A stretch of DNA of 64,000 nt from Betaproteobacteria bacterium (GCA_016194905.1 JACQAP010000008.1:248001-312000), one strand, 5' to 3'. Positions 11,293 to 20,459 are shown, counted from the stretch's first letter. Numbers and translations: made by a program. Notes: generated by a model not told the origin, from the sequence alone.

Positions 11293-14200
11293 GTGACCCT
11301 CCAGCAGAGGCGCCTTGTTGCGCTCGTCGACTATGCACAACAATCGATGCGCACGCGCAGCCGGGTGGTGTCGAATGTTGCCGATCACGGGAGTTTCCTG
11401 CTTTCCGACCACCAGGCCGGCGCCATCGAAGGTATTCGGCTGAATGACGGCGGCGCGGACGGCGACGACGAAATCTGGCTGTCGGTCCCTCATCCCCCGG
11501 GACCGGAAGTTCCCCCGCAAGCCGACAGTCCCTGGCTGGCGCCTTGGCTCAACGTGGGCGCGGCGATGCTGGTCGCTCCACAACTTGCCACCGAGATCGA
11601 GGGCGCCGCGCTCATCGCCGCCGGTACGCATCGGGACGCCGGCAAGCCGGCCGCAAGCCTGGCCGAGGCGGCCGATCCCACCGTGGACCCGCACTCGCGC
11701 GTGCGGTTTGCGGATTACGGGTTTCGTGCGGAAGTCGTGGCTCAGCACGCCCGCTATCTCGAAACCGTCTGGACACGCTGGGCCGAAGCCGAGCGCAAGC
11801 GTCGGCGGCTCTCCAATCTCTACGTCAAACTCTTTACGTTGCAGCAGGAGCTCGCCGGTGCCCTGATCGAGGGCCAACTCGAACTGGTTTGGGGCATGGG
11901 CCTCGGTGTCGCCAGGAAATCGGGTACGGCGTTCGCCTACCCGCTGGTGACGCGCCTGGTCGACCTGAGCTTCGATGCCGGGTCGCAGGCGGCCGAAGTG
12001 CGCCCGCGCGACCTCGACCCGCGGCTGGAACTCGAACTTTTCGCGCAGGCCGAAGGACCCGCCACGGCGGAAGCGGAGAAAGCAGCCGAGGATTTTCTGG
12101 CGAGCGCGGCTGAACCGCTGTCGCCGTTCGAACCCTCGACCTACGAACCGCTGCTCGACATCGCCAGGCGTTGCCTCGGTGCAAGCGCGGCCGCAGCCGA
12201 ATCGTCGAATTCGCTCGCCCCGATCGCGGCAAATGCCGACGAAGAGCTGAAGATCACCGCTGCGTGGGTATTGTTTGCCCGGCCGCGCAGCACCAATGTG
12301 ACGATGCAGGACCTGGAGCGTTTCCGCGAGGTGCTGAACGGGCTCGACGAAGACGCCCAGCTTCCCGAGGCGGTCGCCGCGCTGGTGACCGAACCCGCGA
12401 CCGAAAATGCACCGCTTCGGCTGCCGGCGTATCGCGGCGTGAGCGCGGTGTACCACGAGAGCGCCGCATCCGAATCCGCGGATGCAAGGGATCTGTTTTT
12501 TCCGAAGCCCTTCAACGATGAGCAGGCTCGCATCGTCCAGTTGCTCGAGACTTCCGACGGCGTGGTGGTGCAGGGGCCGCCGGGCACGGGCAAGACCCAC
12601 ACCATCGCCAACATCATTTGTCACTGGCTGGCCAACGGCCGCCGCGTGCTGGTTACCTCGATGCGCGATCCGGCGCTCTCGGTGCTGCGGGACCAACTTC
12701 CCGAAGCCATCCGGCCGCTGGCGATCTCGCTGCTCGCCGCCGAGCAGGACGGGGTGAACCCATTCGAGCATTCGATCCAGAAAATCGCCACCGAAGTGCA
12801 GAGCCTCGATGTTCTCGCGCTCGGCCGCGAAATTGCGCGGCTGGAGGAGACCATCGATGCGTTCCATGGCCGTCTGAAGCGCATCGATACCGACCTGGGG
12901 CGCTGGGCGAAACTCAATCTCTCGCGCATCGAACTGGGAGGCGAGAGCATCGACCCGCAGGATGCCGCCGCCGAAGTGGTGCAAAAAGCGGGACAGTTCG
13001 AGTGGATTCCGGATGCGCTCGGGGTCGGGCCGCAGTATGCGCCACACTTCACCGGCGACGACATTGCACGTTTGCGTGAAGCGCGCAGGCAGCTCGGGCG
13101 CGAGATCGACTACGCCGGCAACGTGATTCCGGTGCCCGCCGACTTTCCCGACACATTGCAGTTGGTGAAGGCGCATGACGAACTGCAGCGTTTCACACGG
13201 CTCATCGCGCAAGCGCGAGCCAGCGAACTGCCGGCGCTGGCGGGCTCCGGCACCGAAGCGATCACCCAGGCACGGGCGCTGGGCGAACACATCGCGCGGG
13301 TCAAGGCGCTGCGCGGCGACATCGCCGCGCTACGCCTGCCATGGCCGGACGAAGTCGTCGAACGCATGAAGCGCGGCGAGCCTGAGGAGGCGTTCGAAGT
13401 ACTGGATGCGCTCGCGTTCGAGATCGAGCAGGCGGCCACGCAACGCATGAAGTCGCTGGCGCGGCCGGTCATCCTGCCCGAAGTGGCGGAAACCGATGCC
13501 GGATTCTTGCAGGCGGTCACCAACCTGGCCGAGGGCCGCCGCGCCTTCGGATTCTCGTCCCTGTTCGGCAAGCCGGAGGCCGGGAAACTGCTCGACCTGG
13601 TGCGGGTCAGCGGCGCACCACCGACGGAGGCGGGCGACTGGCAGAGCGTCCTTGATCATCTCGCATCGCAGAAAAAAAGACGCGCGCTCACTGCGCGCTG
13701 GAATGCGCTTGCCCCGGAACTCGGATTTCAATCCGTTCTCTCGATCGACGCGAAAGGGCGTCTGTCCGCGGATTCCCAGATCGCCATGTACGCCAAGGTC
13801 AAATTGCTCGCGAGAGAGGAGTTCGAGCTTTCCCACGAAGCGATGGATCTGTTCCCGGCGTGGCCGCGCGCGGCCTTTGCCGGACTCGACGCGGAGGCGC
13901 TTGCCGAAGTGGAGCACGCGCTTTCCCATCATTTGAACAAGCATCAACTAGGACAGATCTCCGGTGTACTGGAGGGACTGCATCGCGCACTGGAAGGAAA
14001 GCGCGGCAAGATCGTCGACGACCTGCGCGATTTTCTGGCACGCGCGCTCGGCAATCCGGCACTCGACGAATCCGTGCTGCTCGCGCAATGGGGCGTGCTC
14101 ATGACGGAGCTGGCGCGCCTGCATGTGCTTGCCGTGCCGCTGGGAATCGTCAACGAGATCACCGCAAGGATCGCCGAATCCGGTGCACCAAAACTGGCGC

Positions 14201-15885
14201 GGGGGCTGAGGCAGGCGGCTGAGGGCGACGAAGACAAGGCGCTGCCCGAGACGCTGCTGCGCGACTGGCGGCTGCGCCGTCTCGCCACCCATCTGCAGGC
14301 GATCGATGCACAGGAGGAGTTCAAGAAGCTCTCCGCCGCGCGAGCCGGCATCGAACACGATCTCGCGCGTGCCTACGACGACCTGGTCGTCAAGCGCACC
14401 TGGCTGAAGCTCGCGGAGAACGCCACCCCCGGCGTGCGTGCGGCGCTGCAAGCCTATCTGAACGCCATCCAGCGCATCGGCAAAGGCACCGGCAAGCGCG
14501 CGTTCCGCTACCGTCGCGATGCGCGATTCGCGGCCGCGGAAGCGCACCGCGCGGTGCCGTGCTGGATCATGCCGCACCATCGCGTCTCCGAATCGCTGCC
14601 GGCGCAACTCGGCTGCTTCGACCTGGTCGTCATCGACGAAGCGTCCCAGTCCGATCTTTCCGCGCTGCCGGTGCTGTTGCGCGCGCGCAAGCTCCTGATC
14701 GTCGGCGACGATCGGCAGGTGTCGCCGCAGGCGATCGGCCTCGAAGAGGAAAGAGTCAAGGCGCTGATGCAGCGCTATCTCCCGGAGCAGGTGCCGCTCT
14801 ACCGCGCGCAAATGTCGCCGGATCGTTCGATCTACGATCTGGCGAAGGTGGTGTTCGCGCGCAGCGGCGTGATGCTGAAGGAGCATTTCCGTTGCGTGGC
14901 ACCGATCATCGAGTACTCAAAGCGGGAGTTCTACGCCCACGAGTTGCGTCCGCTCCGGCTCGCCCGGAGTTCGGAGCGCCTCGATCCCCCGCTGCTGGAC
15001 TACCTGATCGGCGATGCCCGGCGCGACAACGGCGTCAATCGCGCGGAAGTCGAATTCATCGTAGGCGAAATAAAAGCGCTGGCCGCCGATCCGAAGATGC
15101 GTCAGCGTTCGGTCGGCGTGGTTTCCCTGCTGGGCGAAGAACAGGCAGTGCGGATTTGGGACCGGCTGACGGAAGAACTGGGACCTGATGTGATGCGCCG
15201 GCACGCCGTCACCTGTGGCGACGCCCGGCTGTTCCAGGGCCGCGAGCGCGACATCATGTACCTGTCGATGGTCTCCGCGCCGAACGAGGTCGGTGCACCG
15301 CTTTCCCGGGATACGTTTGCGCAGCGGTTCAATGTCGCGGCCTCGCGGGCGAGAGACCGGATGATCCTGGTGCGCTCGGTCGAGTTGCATCATCTTTCGG
15401 AGTCCGACCGGCTGCGCCGCAGTTTGATCACTCACTTCGCGCGGCCGTTCAGCGAGGAGCCGGTGCGCGTGACGGATTTGCGCGAAGTCTGCGAGTCCCC
15501 GCTCGAGCGAGAATTGTTCGACTGGCTGAACGGGGAGGGTTACCAGGTGACGCCGCAAGTGGCTGTCGGGGCCTATCGCGTCGATCTTGTGGTGGAAGGA
15601 CGCGACGATGCGCGCCTTGCGGTCGAGTGCGATGGCGACAAGTACCACGGGCCGCAGCAGTGGATCGAGGACATGCGCCGGCAGCGATCGCTCGAGCGGG
15701 TGGGTTGGGTGTTCTGGCGCTGCTTTGCGGCGGCACTGCGGCGCCGGCGCGAAGCGGTGCTCGAGGATTTGCGCCAGGCGCTCTCGGCGCAAGGTATCGA
15801 GCCGATCGGGCGCGGCGGCTGGGGGCGCAGAAGAATGACGGAAACCAAGCGGGTTCGTGCGGCGGAGACGGTCGAGGCGGCCTGA
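11293..15885 (+). CDS. large SF1 helicase with C-terminal Vsr/DUF559-type nuclease domain
   Basis: Giant 1530-aa protein. Residues 1-400 are an unrecognised N-terminal region. Walker A (QGPPGTGKTHTIANI) is near residue 425, followed by a helical insertion of about 650 residues rich in heptad-like segments. Helicase motif II (LVVIDEASQSD) is near 1110, motif III (VGDDRQVSP) near 1134, and motifs V/VI (FQGRERDIMYLS, FNVAASRARDRM) at about 1315-1355. Residues about 1400-1485 (SPLERELFDWL, VDLVVEGRDDARLAVECDGDKYHG, RRQRSLERVGWVFWR) fit a Vsr/DUF559-like endonuclease fold. Single proteins with SF1 helicase plus Vsr are known among candidate antiviral systems (for example Hhe). GTG start, weak SD. 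It is isolated among housekeeping genes. Confidence 0.85.
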   Translation: MTLQQRRLVALVDYAQQSMRTRSRVVSNVADHGSFLLSDHQAGAIEGIRLNDGGADGDDEIWLSVPHPPGPEVPPQADSPWLAPWLNVGAAMLVAPQLATEIEGAALIAAGTHRDAGKPAASLAEAADPTVDPHSRVRFADYGFRAEVVAQHARYLETVWTRWAEAERKRRRLSNLYVKLFTLQQELAGALIEGQLELVWGMGLGVARKSGTAFAYPLVTRLVDLSFDAGSQAAEVRPRDLDPRLELELFAQAEGPATAEAEKAAEDFLASAAEPLSPFEPSTYEPLLDIARRCLGASAAAAESSNSLAPIAANADEELKITAAWVLFARPRSTNVTMQDLERFREVLNGLDEDAQLPEAVAALVTEPATENAPLRLPAYRGVSAVYHESAASESADARDLFFPKPFNDEQARIVQLLETSDGVVVQGPPGTGKTHTIANIICHWLANGRRVLVTSMRDPALSVLRDQLPEAIRPLAISLLAAEQDGVNPFEHSIQKIATEVQSLDVLALGREIARLEETIDAFHGRLKRIDTDLGRWAKLNLSRIELGGESIDPQDAAAEVVQKAGQFEWIPDALGVGPQYAPHFTGDDIARLREARRQLGREIDYAGNVIPVPADFPDTLQLVKAHDELQRFTRLIAQARASELPALAGSGTEAITQARALGEHIARVKALRGDIAALRLPWPDEVVERMKRGEPEEAFEVLDALAFEIEQAATQRMKSLARPVILPEVAETDAGFLQAVTNLAEGRRAFGFSSLFGKPEAGKLLDLVRVSGAPPTEAGDWQSVLDHLASQKKRRALTARWNALAPELGFQSVLSIDAKGRLSADSQIAMYAKVKLLAREEFELSHEAMDLFPAWPRAAFAGLDAEALAEVEHALSHHLNKHQLGQISGVLEGLHRALEGKRGKIVDDLRDFLARALGNPALDESVLLAQWGVLMTELARLHVLAVPLGIVNEITARIAESGAPKLARGLRQAAEGDEDKALPETLLRDWRLRRLATHLQAIDAQEEFKKLSAARAGIEHDLARAYDDLVVKRTWLKLAENATPGVRAALQAYLNAIQRIGKGTGKRAFRYRRDARFAAAEAHRAVPCWIMPHHRVSESLPAQLGCFDLVVIDEASQSDLSALPVLLRARKLLIVGDDRQVSPQAIGLEEERVKALMQRYLPEQVPLYRAQMSPDRSIYDLAKVVFARSGVMLKEHFRCVAPIIEYSKREFYAHELRPLRLARSSERLDPPLLDYLIGDARRDNGVNRAEVEFIVGEIKALAADPKMRQRSVGVVSLLGEEQAVRIWDRLTEELGPDVMRRHAVTCGDARLFQGRERDIMYLSMVSAPNEVGAPLSRDTFAQRFNVAASRARDRMILVRSVELHHLSESDRLRRSLITHFARPFSEEPVRVTDLREVCESPLERELFDWLNGEGYQVTPQVAVGAYRVDLVVEGRDDARLAVECDGDKYHGPQQWIEDMRRQRSLERVGWVFWRCFAAALRRRREAVLEDLRQALSAQGIEPIGRGGWGRRRMTETKRVRAAETVEAA

Positions 15886-15985
15886 ATGAGGGACTAGGGG
15901 CTAGGGGGAGAAGCAGGGGCTAGGGCTTAGAGATTGAAAATGCAAAGCGCCTTCAATCCCTAGCCCCTAATCCCAAGCCCCTACT
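15883..15985. repeat. heptamer-armed element, CTAGGGG/CCCTAGC type
   Basis: Begins on the helicase TGA (TGAATGAGGGACTAGGGG, the same 18 bases as at 30175). The left arm has four GGGGCTA-like units. The core (GATTGAAAATGCAAAGCGC) recurs inverted at 17720. The right arm CCCTAGCCCCTAATCCCAAGCCCC runs up to the stop of the convergent M23 gene. Confidence 0.85.
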
Positions 15986-16811
15986 TTTCCGTGAGGAAAA
16001 GTCCCGGATCGACCGGCACGGAGTTCAGGTAAACACTGAAATGCAGATGCGGCCCGGTGACGCGACCGGTCGCGCCGACCTTGCCGATCCGTGCGCCAGT
16101 CGCAACCCGATCCCCCGGTGCCACTTCGACTGCACTGAGATGCGCGTACAGCGTCAGAAAACCCCGGCCGTGGTCGAGGATCACGGTGTTTCCGGAAAAA
16201 AAATAGTCGCCAACGTCGATCGTCCTGGCTTCGCCCGCGGCGATGACCGGCGCTCCATCCGGGGCGGGGATGTCCATGCCGTTGTGAGGATTGCGCGACT
16301 GCCCGTTGAAGAAGCGCCGCTGTCCGAACGTATTGGAGCGCGGTCCTTCGCAGGGCTGCATTAGCGTCAAGGATTCCGGCGCCGAATCGGTAAAGGTTTT
16401 ACGCATCTCGGAAAGATGCGCGCGCTCGATCTCATAGCGGGCCAGATCCTCCGGCGAAAGTTCGACCTGACCCGGTTTGACCGTCAGACGTTGTATTGCG
16501 TACTGCTTCGGACCGATGGCGAACCCGAGGGTCGACGGTTCGCGACCGGCACGCTCGATGACGAGTGGCAGCTTGCTGCCGGCCTTGGCTTCGAGTGGAA
16601 TGCCCACGACTGCGAGCCATTCGCTTTCGTCGCCCGCGACCAATACTCTGTTGCCATTGAAACGCGCGATCGGCGGTGTCGGGTCGGGTCCGAGTTTCAC
16701 GACTGCGACTCCGCCCGGCACTGCCGCGGGCTTCGGCAACGAGGCCGCGATCGCAAGACAGGGGAATGATGTGGCGGCAGCCAGGAACTGGAGGAAGCGG
16801 CGGCGTAGCAC
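15981..16811 (-). CDS. M23 family metallopeptidase (LytM-like)
   Basis: Secreted peptidoglycan endopeptidase-like protein, 276 aa. A tat/sec-like leader (RRRFLQFLAAATSFPCLAIAAS) precedes an N-terminal beta domain. The C-terminal LytM domain has the zinc motif HNGMD (H176, D180) and HLHF near the end, so the catalytic ligands are intact. I place the start at the GTG at 16811. A longer frame to 16904 begins NPSPCFIPSPCF, which is just translated CTAGCCC repeat. No clear SD is visible, so the start is uncertain. The stop lies against the repeat element shared with the convergent helicase gene. Confidence 0.85.
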   Translation of the reverse strand: MLRRRFLQFLAAATSFPCLAIAASLPKPAAVPGGVAVVKLGPDPTPPIARFNGNRVLVAGDESEWLAVVGIPLEAKAGSKLPLVIERAGREPSTLGFAIGPKQYAIQRLTVKPGQVELSPEDLARYEIERAHLSEMRKTFTDSAPESLTLMQPCEGPRSNTFGQRRFFNGQSRNPHNGMDIPAPDGAPVIAAGEARTIDVGDYFFSGNTVILDHGRGFLTLYAHLSAVEVAPGDRVATGARIGKVGATGRVTGPHLHFSVYLNSVPVDPGLFLTEK

Positions 16812-16852
16812 GAGCGTTATCTTTGAGTCCGTGAGTTGTTCGAATGATACGG

Positions 16853-16967
16853 GAAAGCAGGGGCTAGGGATGAAGCAGGGGCTAGGGTTTAGGAACCAGT
16901 GCATCTACTGCGAACTAACCGATTTGCTTTTTAATTTTTCCCTAGCCCCTAGCCCCTGGCGCTCGGT
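16853..16967. repeat. heptamer-armed element, CTAGGGG/CCCTAGC type
   Basis: Left arm GCAGGGGCTAGGGATGAAGC plus AGGGGCTAGGG; core CAGTGCATCTACTGCGAACT then CGATTTGCTTTTTAATTTTT; right arm CCCTAGCCCCTAGCCCC. The core matches the one at 30225-30285 at roughly 80 percent by eye. It lies between the divergent M23 and yceH genes, within the presumed promoter region of both. Confidence 0.85.
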
Positions 16968-17019
16968 ATACGCGCCCAGTGCCTGTAGAATCACGCCGTC
17001 ACCTGCCAATCCCGGATTC

Positions 17020-17697
17020 ATGACTACCTCTGCCTTGCCATTGCTATCTCCGCTGGAAACTCGCGTACTCGGTGTCCTGGTGGAAAAGCAACTCACCACG
17101 CCCGACTACTACCCGCTGTCGCTCAATGCCCTGGTCGCCGGCTGCAACCAGAAGACCAGCCGCGATCCGGTGATGAATGTCACCGAAGAGGAAGCGCAGG
17201 GCGCGCTCGACGAACTCAAGGAACGCAAGCTGGTGACCCATAGCTGGGGCGCTTCGCGACGGGTGGTGCGTTATTCCCACAATCTCCCCCAGGTCCTCGG
17301 GTCGGACGCCGGTACGACCGCGCTCATCGCGACGCTGATGTTGCGCGGCGCGCAAACGGCGGGTGAGCTGCGGATCGCATGCGAGCGCCTGTACCGCTTC
17401 GCCGATCTGTCCAGCGTGGATGCTTATCTGAGCGAAATGACCGGGCGTCCGGGCGGCGCGCTGGTCATCAAGCTGGCGAAGCAGCCCGGGTCGCGCGAAC
17501 ATCGGTGGATGCATTTGCTCAACGGCGCGGTCGATGCCGCCGCGGCCGAATCCCCCGCACCGCACTCCGAGTCCACGGGCGGTGCAAGCCTCACCGCGCT
17601 TCAAGCCGAGGTCGCCGGTTTGCGGAACGAAGTAGCGGAACTGAGGCGGCTGGTCGAAGAACTAGGGGCTAGGGGAAATGCAGGGGCTGGGGGCTAG
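17020..17697 (+). CDS. yceH: YceH/UPF0502 (DUF480) family protein
   Basis: Two winged-helix domains (DUF480), 225 aa: LSPLETRVLGVLVEKQLTTPDYYPLSLNALVAGCNQKTSRDPVM at the start and TTALIATLMLRGAQTAGELR in the second. A C-terminal coiled-coil (LQAEVAGLRNEVAELRRLVEEL) follows. Family function is unknown; a regulatory or DNA-binding role is only suggested by the fold. The final residues (GARGNAGAGG) and the TAG stop are translated GGGGCTA heptamers, so the native C-terminus has been replaced by the repeat element that follows. Confidence 0.9.
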   Translation: MTTSALPLLSPLETRVLGVLVEKQLTTPDYYPLSLNALVAGCNQKTSRDPVMNVTEEEAQGALDELKERKLVTHSWGASRRVVRYSHNLPQVLGSDAGTTALIATLMLRGAQTAGELRIACERLYRFADLSSVDAYLSEMTGRPGGALVIKLAKQPGSREHRWMHLLNGAVDAAAAESPAPHSESTGGASLTALQAEVAGLRNEVAELRRLVEELGARGNAGAGG

Positions 17698-17777
17698 GGG
17701 GTTAGTAAAAAGTGCTTTGCAATTTCAATCTTAATTTCTGTAAATTCCGCAGTCCCTGTTTTTCCCCTAGCCCCTCA
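17663..17777. repeat. heptamer-armed element invading the yceH 3' end
   Basis: The left arm (ACTAGGGGCTAGGGG, then CAGGGGCTGGGGGCTAGGGG) lies inside yceH and supplies its stop. The core GTGCTTTGCAATTTCAAT is the inverted form of the core at 15921-15950 (16 of 18 bases). The right arm (TTCCCCTAGCCCCT) ends four bases before the next ATG at 17781. Confidence 0.85.
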
Positions 17778-17780
17778 AAA

Positions 17781-18062
17781 ATGTGGTTTGTTTACATTGT
17801 CCGCTGCGCGGACGACACCTTGTACACCGGCATCGCCAAAGATGTCGCGCGGCGCGTCGAGGAACACAATTCGAACAATCTGCTGGCTGCCAACTACACC
17901 CGCGCCCGGCGGCCGGTGGCAATGGTTTACGAGGAGGCCGTGGAGACGCGCTCCGCGGCAGCCAGGCGCGAGTACGAGATCAAGCAGATGACGAGGCAGC
18001 GGAAGGAAGAGCTCTTGAAAACACGACTGAGGTTAAAGCGCCGGGTCAATGCGAGGGCTTGA
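17781..18062 (+). CDS. GIY-YIG nuclease domain protein (UPF0213/YhbQ-like)
   Basis: Minimal GIY-YIG domain protein, 93 aa: WFVYIVRCADDTLYTGIAKDVARRVEEHN carries the two Tyr strands and the conserved Arg; the late Glu is in YEIKQMTRQRKEELL. The GIY motif is degenerate (LYTGIA), as in the UPF0213 family, whose biological role is unclear. The ATG at 17781 has no SD: the repeat's right arm ends CCTCAAAA directly before it. Initiation may therefore be leaderless-like or depend on the repeat sequence. Confidence 0.85.
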   Translation: MWFVYIVRCADDTLYTGIAKDVARRVEEHNSNNLLAANYTRARRPVAMVYEEAVETRSAAARREYEIKQMTRQRKEELLKTRLRLKRRVNARA

Positions 18063-18122
18063 AACCCGCCGGTTTTGGATTGCCCGGATAATCGACATGC
18101 GGTGCCTGATGGAGACCTGATC

Positions 18123-18656
18123 ATGCCCACGCCAAAGAATCCCGAAGACGATCTTCCCGAAGACCAGCCGGAGGATGAAGATGAGGATGACGAAGGTCCC
18201 GCGGGCGGACACTGCCCGATCTGCGAATTGCTGGCGGGCGAATGCGATCACCTGGTCGCGTCGATCGACCTGACCTATTCGGAATTCGTCGCCGGCGCGA
18301 TCTTCGTGCACGAGCGCGAGCTCCTCGATCTGCTGGAGCATCTCGCCGCCAGCGATCCCGATGCTCTCAAGATGGCGGGTGCGGGACCCGTGCTCGAACA
18401 CGTCGCGACCCTCGTCAAGGCCGAAACGGAAGCGGGGGCCAGTGCCGGCGACGCGGTCGCCATTCATTTCCCGCGGATCATGGCGGCGGCGAGTCAACTG
18501 CTGCAGGAGGATGAAGACGTCACGGTGACCGAAATCGATGCGGCTTCGGAGGATCACTCTGCGGTCGAGAACCTGTGGGCTCAGGAACCGGAATGGATCA
18601 TCGAACGCCTGATTGAACGATTGGAGGGGTTGGTGGAGGAAGTGGACGAGGGGTGA
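18123..18656 (+). CDS. acidic hypothetical protein with Cys-rich CPICELLAGECDH motif
   Basis: Very acidic soluble protein of 177 aa with no recognised family. Residues 5-25 are a low-complexity Asp/Glu linker. CPICELLAGECDH (about 31-43) could bind a metal ion through three Cys and one His, and LTYSEFVAGAIF follows. The rest is predicted helical, with another acidic helix at the end (WIIERLIERLEGLVEEVDE). The ATG at 18123 is supported by GGAG eight bases upstream. It sits between the GIY-YIG gene and msrA on the same strand. Confidence 0.65.
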   Translation: MPTPKNPEDDLPEDQPEDEDEDDEGPAGGHCPICELLAGECDHLVASIDLTYSEFVAGAIFVHERELLDLLEHLAASDPDALKMAGAGPVLEHVATLVKAETEAGASAGDAVAIHFPRIMAAASQLLQEDEDVTVTEIDAASEDHSAVENLWAQEPEWIIERLIERLEGLVEEVDEG

Positions 18657-18699
18657 GGGAATACCTCAATCGAAGGTTTGTTGACCTGGTAACGCACAC

Positions 18700-19305
18700 A
18701 TGAAAATTTATTCCGGATTCGCGCGTGTTTTCGCCATCTTCCTGCTTGCCTCCAGTAGCATCGCTGCGGAGTCCACGCCCCCGGGACAAGCGGTCACGGC
18801 TATCTTTGCGGGCGGATGTTTCTGGTGCGTGGAGGCGGACTTCGACAAAGTGCCCGGCGTGATCGCCACCGAATCGGGCTACGCCGGCGGCAAACTGCAG
18901 AACCCGACTTACGAACAGGTGAGCGCCGGCGGCACGGGCCACGCCGAGGCGGTACGCGTAACCTACGATCCCGCCAAGGTCACCTACGAAAAGCTGCTGG
19001 ACTATTTCTGGCATCACGTCGATCCGACGGTGAAAGATCGGCAGTTCTGCGATATCGGCAATCAGTATCGCACCGCGATTTTCTATCGGGACGATGCGCA
19101 ACGTAACGCGGCGCAAGCCAGCAAGGCGGCACTCGAAAAGAGCGGTCGTCTTTCACACCTCTACACCGAGATTGCGCCGGCCGGCATGTTCTATCCCGCC
19201 GAGGAATACCACCAGGACTATTACAGGAAGAATCCGATCCGTTATAAATTCTATCGGACAAGTTGCGGTCGCGACGCACGGATCGACGAAGTCTGGGGAA
19301 AGTAA
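18700..19305 (+). CDS. msrA: exported peptide methionine sulfoxide reductase MsrA
   Basis: MsrA, 201 aa, with an N-terminal signal peptide ([24 protein letters not shown]), so it likely repairs methionine-S-sulfoxide in periplasmic proteins. Catalytic Cys is in GCFWC (C40). EXSGYAGG, GHAEAV and the conserved Glu/Asp/Tyr set ([10 protein letters not shown]) are present, and a C-terminal Cys (TSCGRD) can act as resolving cysteine. Cytoplasmic MsrA lacks the leader. No MsrB is fused or adjacent. Confidence 0.93.
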   Translation: MKIYSGFARVFAIFLLASSSIAAESTPPGQAVTAIFAGGCFWCVEADFDKVPGVIATESGYAGGKLQNPTYEQVSAGGTGHAEAVRVTYDPAKVTYEKLLDYFWHHVDPTVKDRQFCDIGNQYRTAIFYRDDAQRNAAQASKAALEKSGRLSHLYTEIAPAGMFYPAEEYHQDYYRKNPIRYKFYRTSCGRDARIDEVWGK

Positions 19306-19358
19306 GGCGGTAACCGGCTACACTCGCGGCAGGCAGTCATTTTGCAGAAAGGGAATTC

Positions 19359-20459
19359 ATGATTCGCAGCTTAGGCAACGCCGTCGCGCTGATGTCGCTC
19401 GTCGCGGGTTGTTCCACCCTGGAGAAATTGAAGGAGGAGCCGGATACGACGCCGGCGAATGCCACTGCCGTGATGGAAACCCATCTGGTCAGCGATGGGC
19501 TCAAGGGCTTTTTTCCGTTCGAAGGCACGACGAAGACCTATACCCGCGCGGACATGCACCGGGGCGATTCAAACATCAAGGGCACGGGGACGGTCACGCG
19601 CTTCCTGATCGGTACCAATGCCAGCTCGCGCATCGAACGGCTGGACAAAAAGCTCGTTTATACGCTCGATGCCAAGGAAAAGACTTACATCGAATGCCCG
19701 CTGAAAGGCTGCGGCAGCGGCGTGGCGGAGAAGCCGGCCAAAAAGGAACCGGAGGAGAAGAAGGCGGAAAAGCCGCGCGAGGCTGATTGCAAGATGAAGA
19801 TCGCGAGTGCGACTTTCACGGTCAAGCAGACCGGGCAGAAGAAAAGCATCAACAGCTTCGACACCGAGCAGTATCAGGCTGCGTGGATCGTCACCATGCA
19901 GGATCCGACCGCGCGCAAAACGGTCAGCACGCTCAGCGTGGACCTGTGGACCACGCCGACGACGCCGCAACTCAAGGAAGCGTTGGCCGTGGAGCAGGCC
20001 TACGCGAAGAACCTGGCAAACAACCTGGTCAGCATCGCCACCGACGGGCGCAAGACCCAGGTTGTGCCCGAAGAAGCGGCGAAGGTCATCAACACTTATA
20101 TCTCGCAGTTGCTCACGCCCGCGGACAGGTCTGCGTTCCTGAAAGCGGGGAAGGAGCTTGAGAAGATCAAGGGCTATCCGATCCTGACGCAACTGGCGTG
20201 GAACCTGAAGGGCGATGCCTGCGCGGGTTCGCAATCCGACAGCAGTTCCGACAAATCGTCGACGCCCGCGAGCAAAGGCGATCTTCTGTCCAGTGTGACC
20301 GATTTCTTCGCGAAGAAGAAGGCTGACGAAACGATGAAGGACATCGCCGACAAGCCGATTTTTTCCTTCACGTCCGAAGTGAAGTCGCACAAGGTGGAGC
20401 CGGTGCACGACTCGGTGTTCTCGCCGCCGAGGAACTACACGCTGGCGAATCCGAAATAA
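19359..20459 (+). CDS. lipoprotein of unknown function
   Basis: Predicted lipoprotein of 366 aa: short leader with lipobox LVAGC (Cys about 18) followed by STLEKLKEE. The mature part has a Lys/Glu-rich linker (residues about 125-145), four Cys (CPLKGCGSG and DCKMK, with a later CAG), and a Ser-rich linker before the C-terminus. The middle looks like a compact beta domain (SATFTVKQTGQKKSINSFDTEQYQAAWIV). I recognise no family. SD AAAGGGA is well placed. It precedes the TAXI gene by 40 bases and may be co-transcribed with it. Confidence 0.7.
   Translation: MIRSLGNAVALMSLVAGCSTLEKLKEEPDTTPANATAVMETHLVSDGLKGFFPFEGTTKTYTRADMHRGDSNIKGTGTVTRFLIGTNASSRIERLDKKLVYTLDAKEKTYIECPLKGCGSGVAEKPAKKEPEEKKAEKPREADCKMKIASATFTVKQTGQKKSINSFDTEQYQAAWIVTMQDPTARKTVSTLSVDLWTTPTTPQLKEALAVEQAYAKNLANNLVSIATDGRKTQVVPEEAAKVINTYISQLLTPADRSAFLKAGKELEKIKGYPILTQLAWNLKGDACAGSQSDSSSDKSSTPASKGDLLSSVTDFFAKKKADETMKDIADKPIFSFTSEVKSHKVEPVHDSVFSPPRNYTLANPK

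Noticed and set aside
11116-13290. 724-codon open frame on the minus strand opposite the helicase
   Set aside because: Antisense shadow of the helicase gene: composition is Arg/Gly/His-rich, no family, and the plus strand carries clear helicase motifs.
16812-16904. longer N-terminus for the M23 peptidase (MHWFLNPSPCFIPSPCF)
   Set aside because: These residues are the translated intergenic heptamer repeat and precede the true signal peptide.
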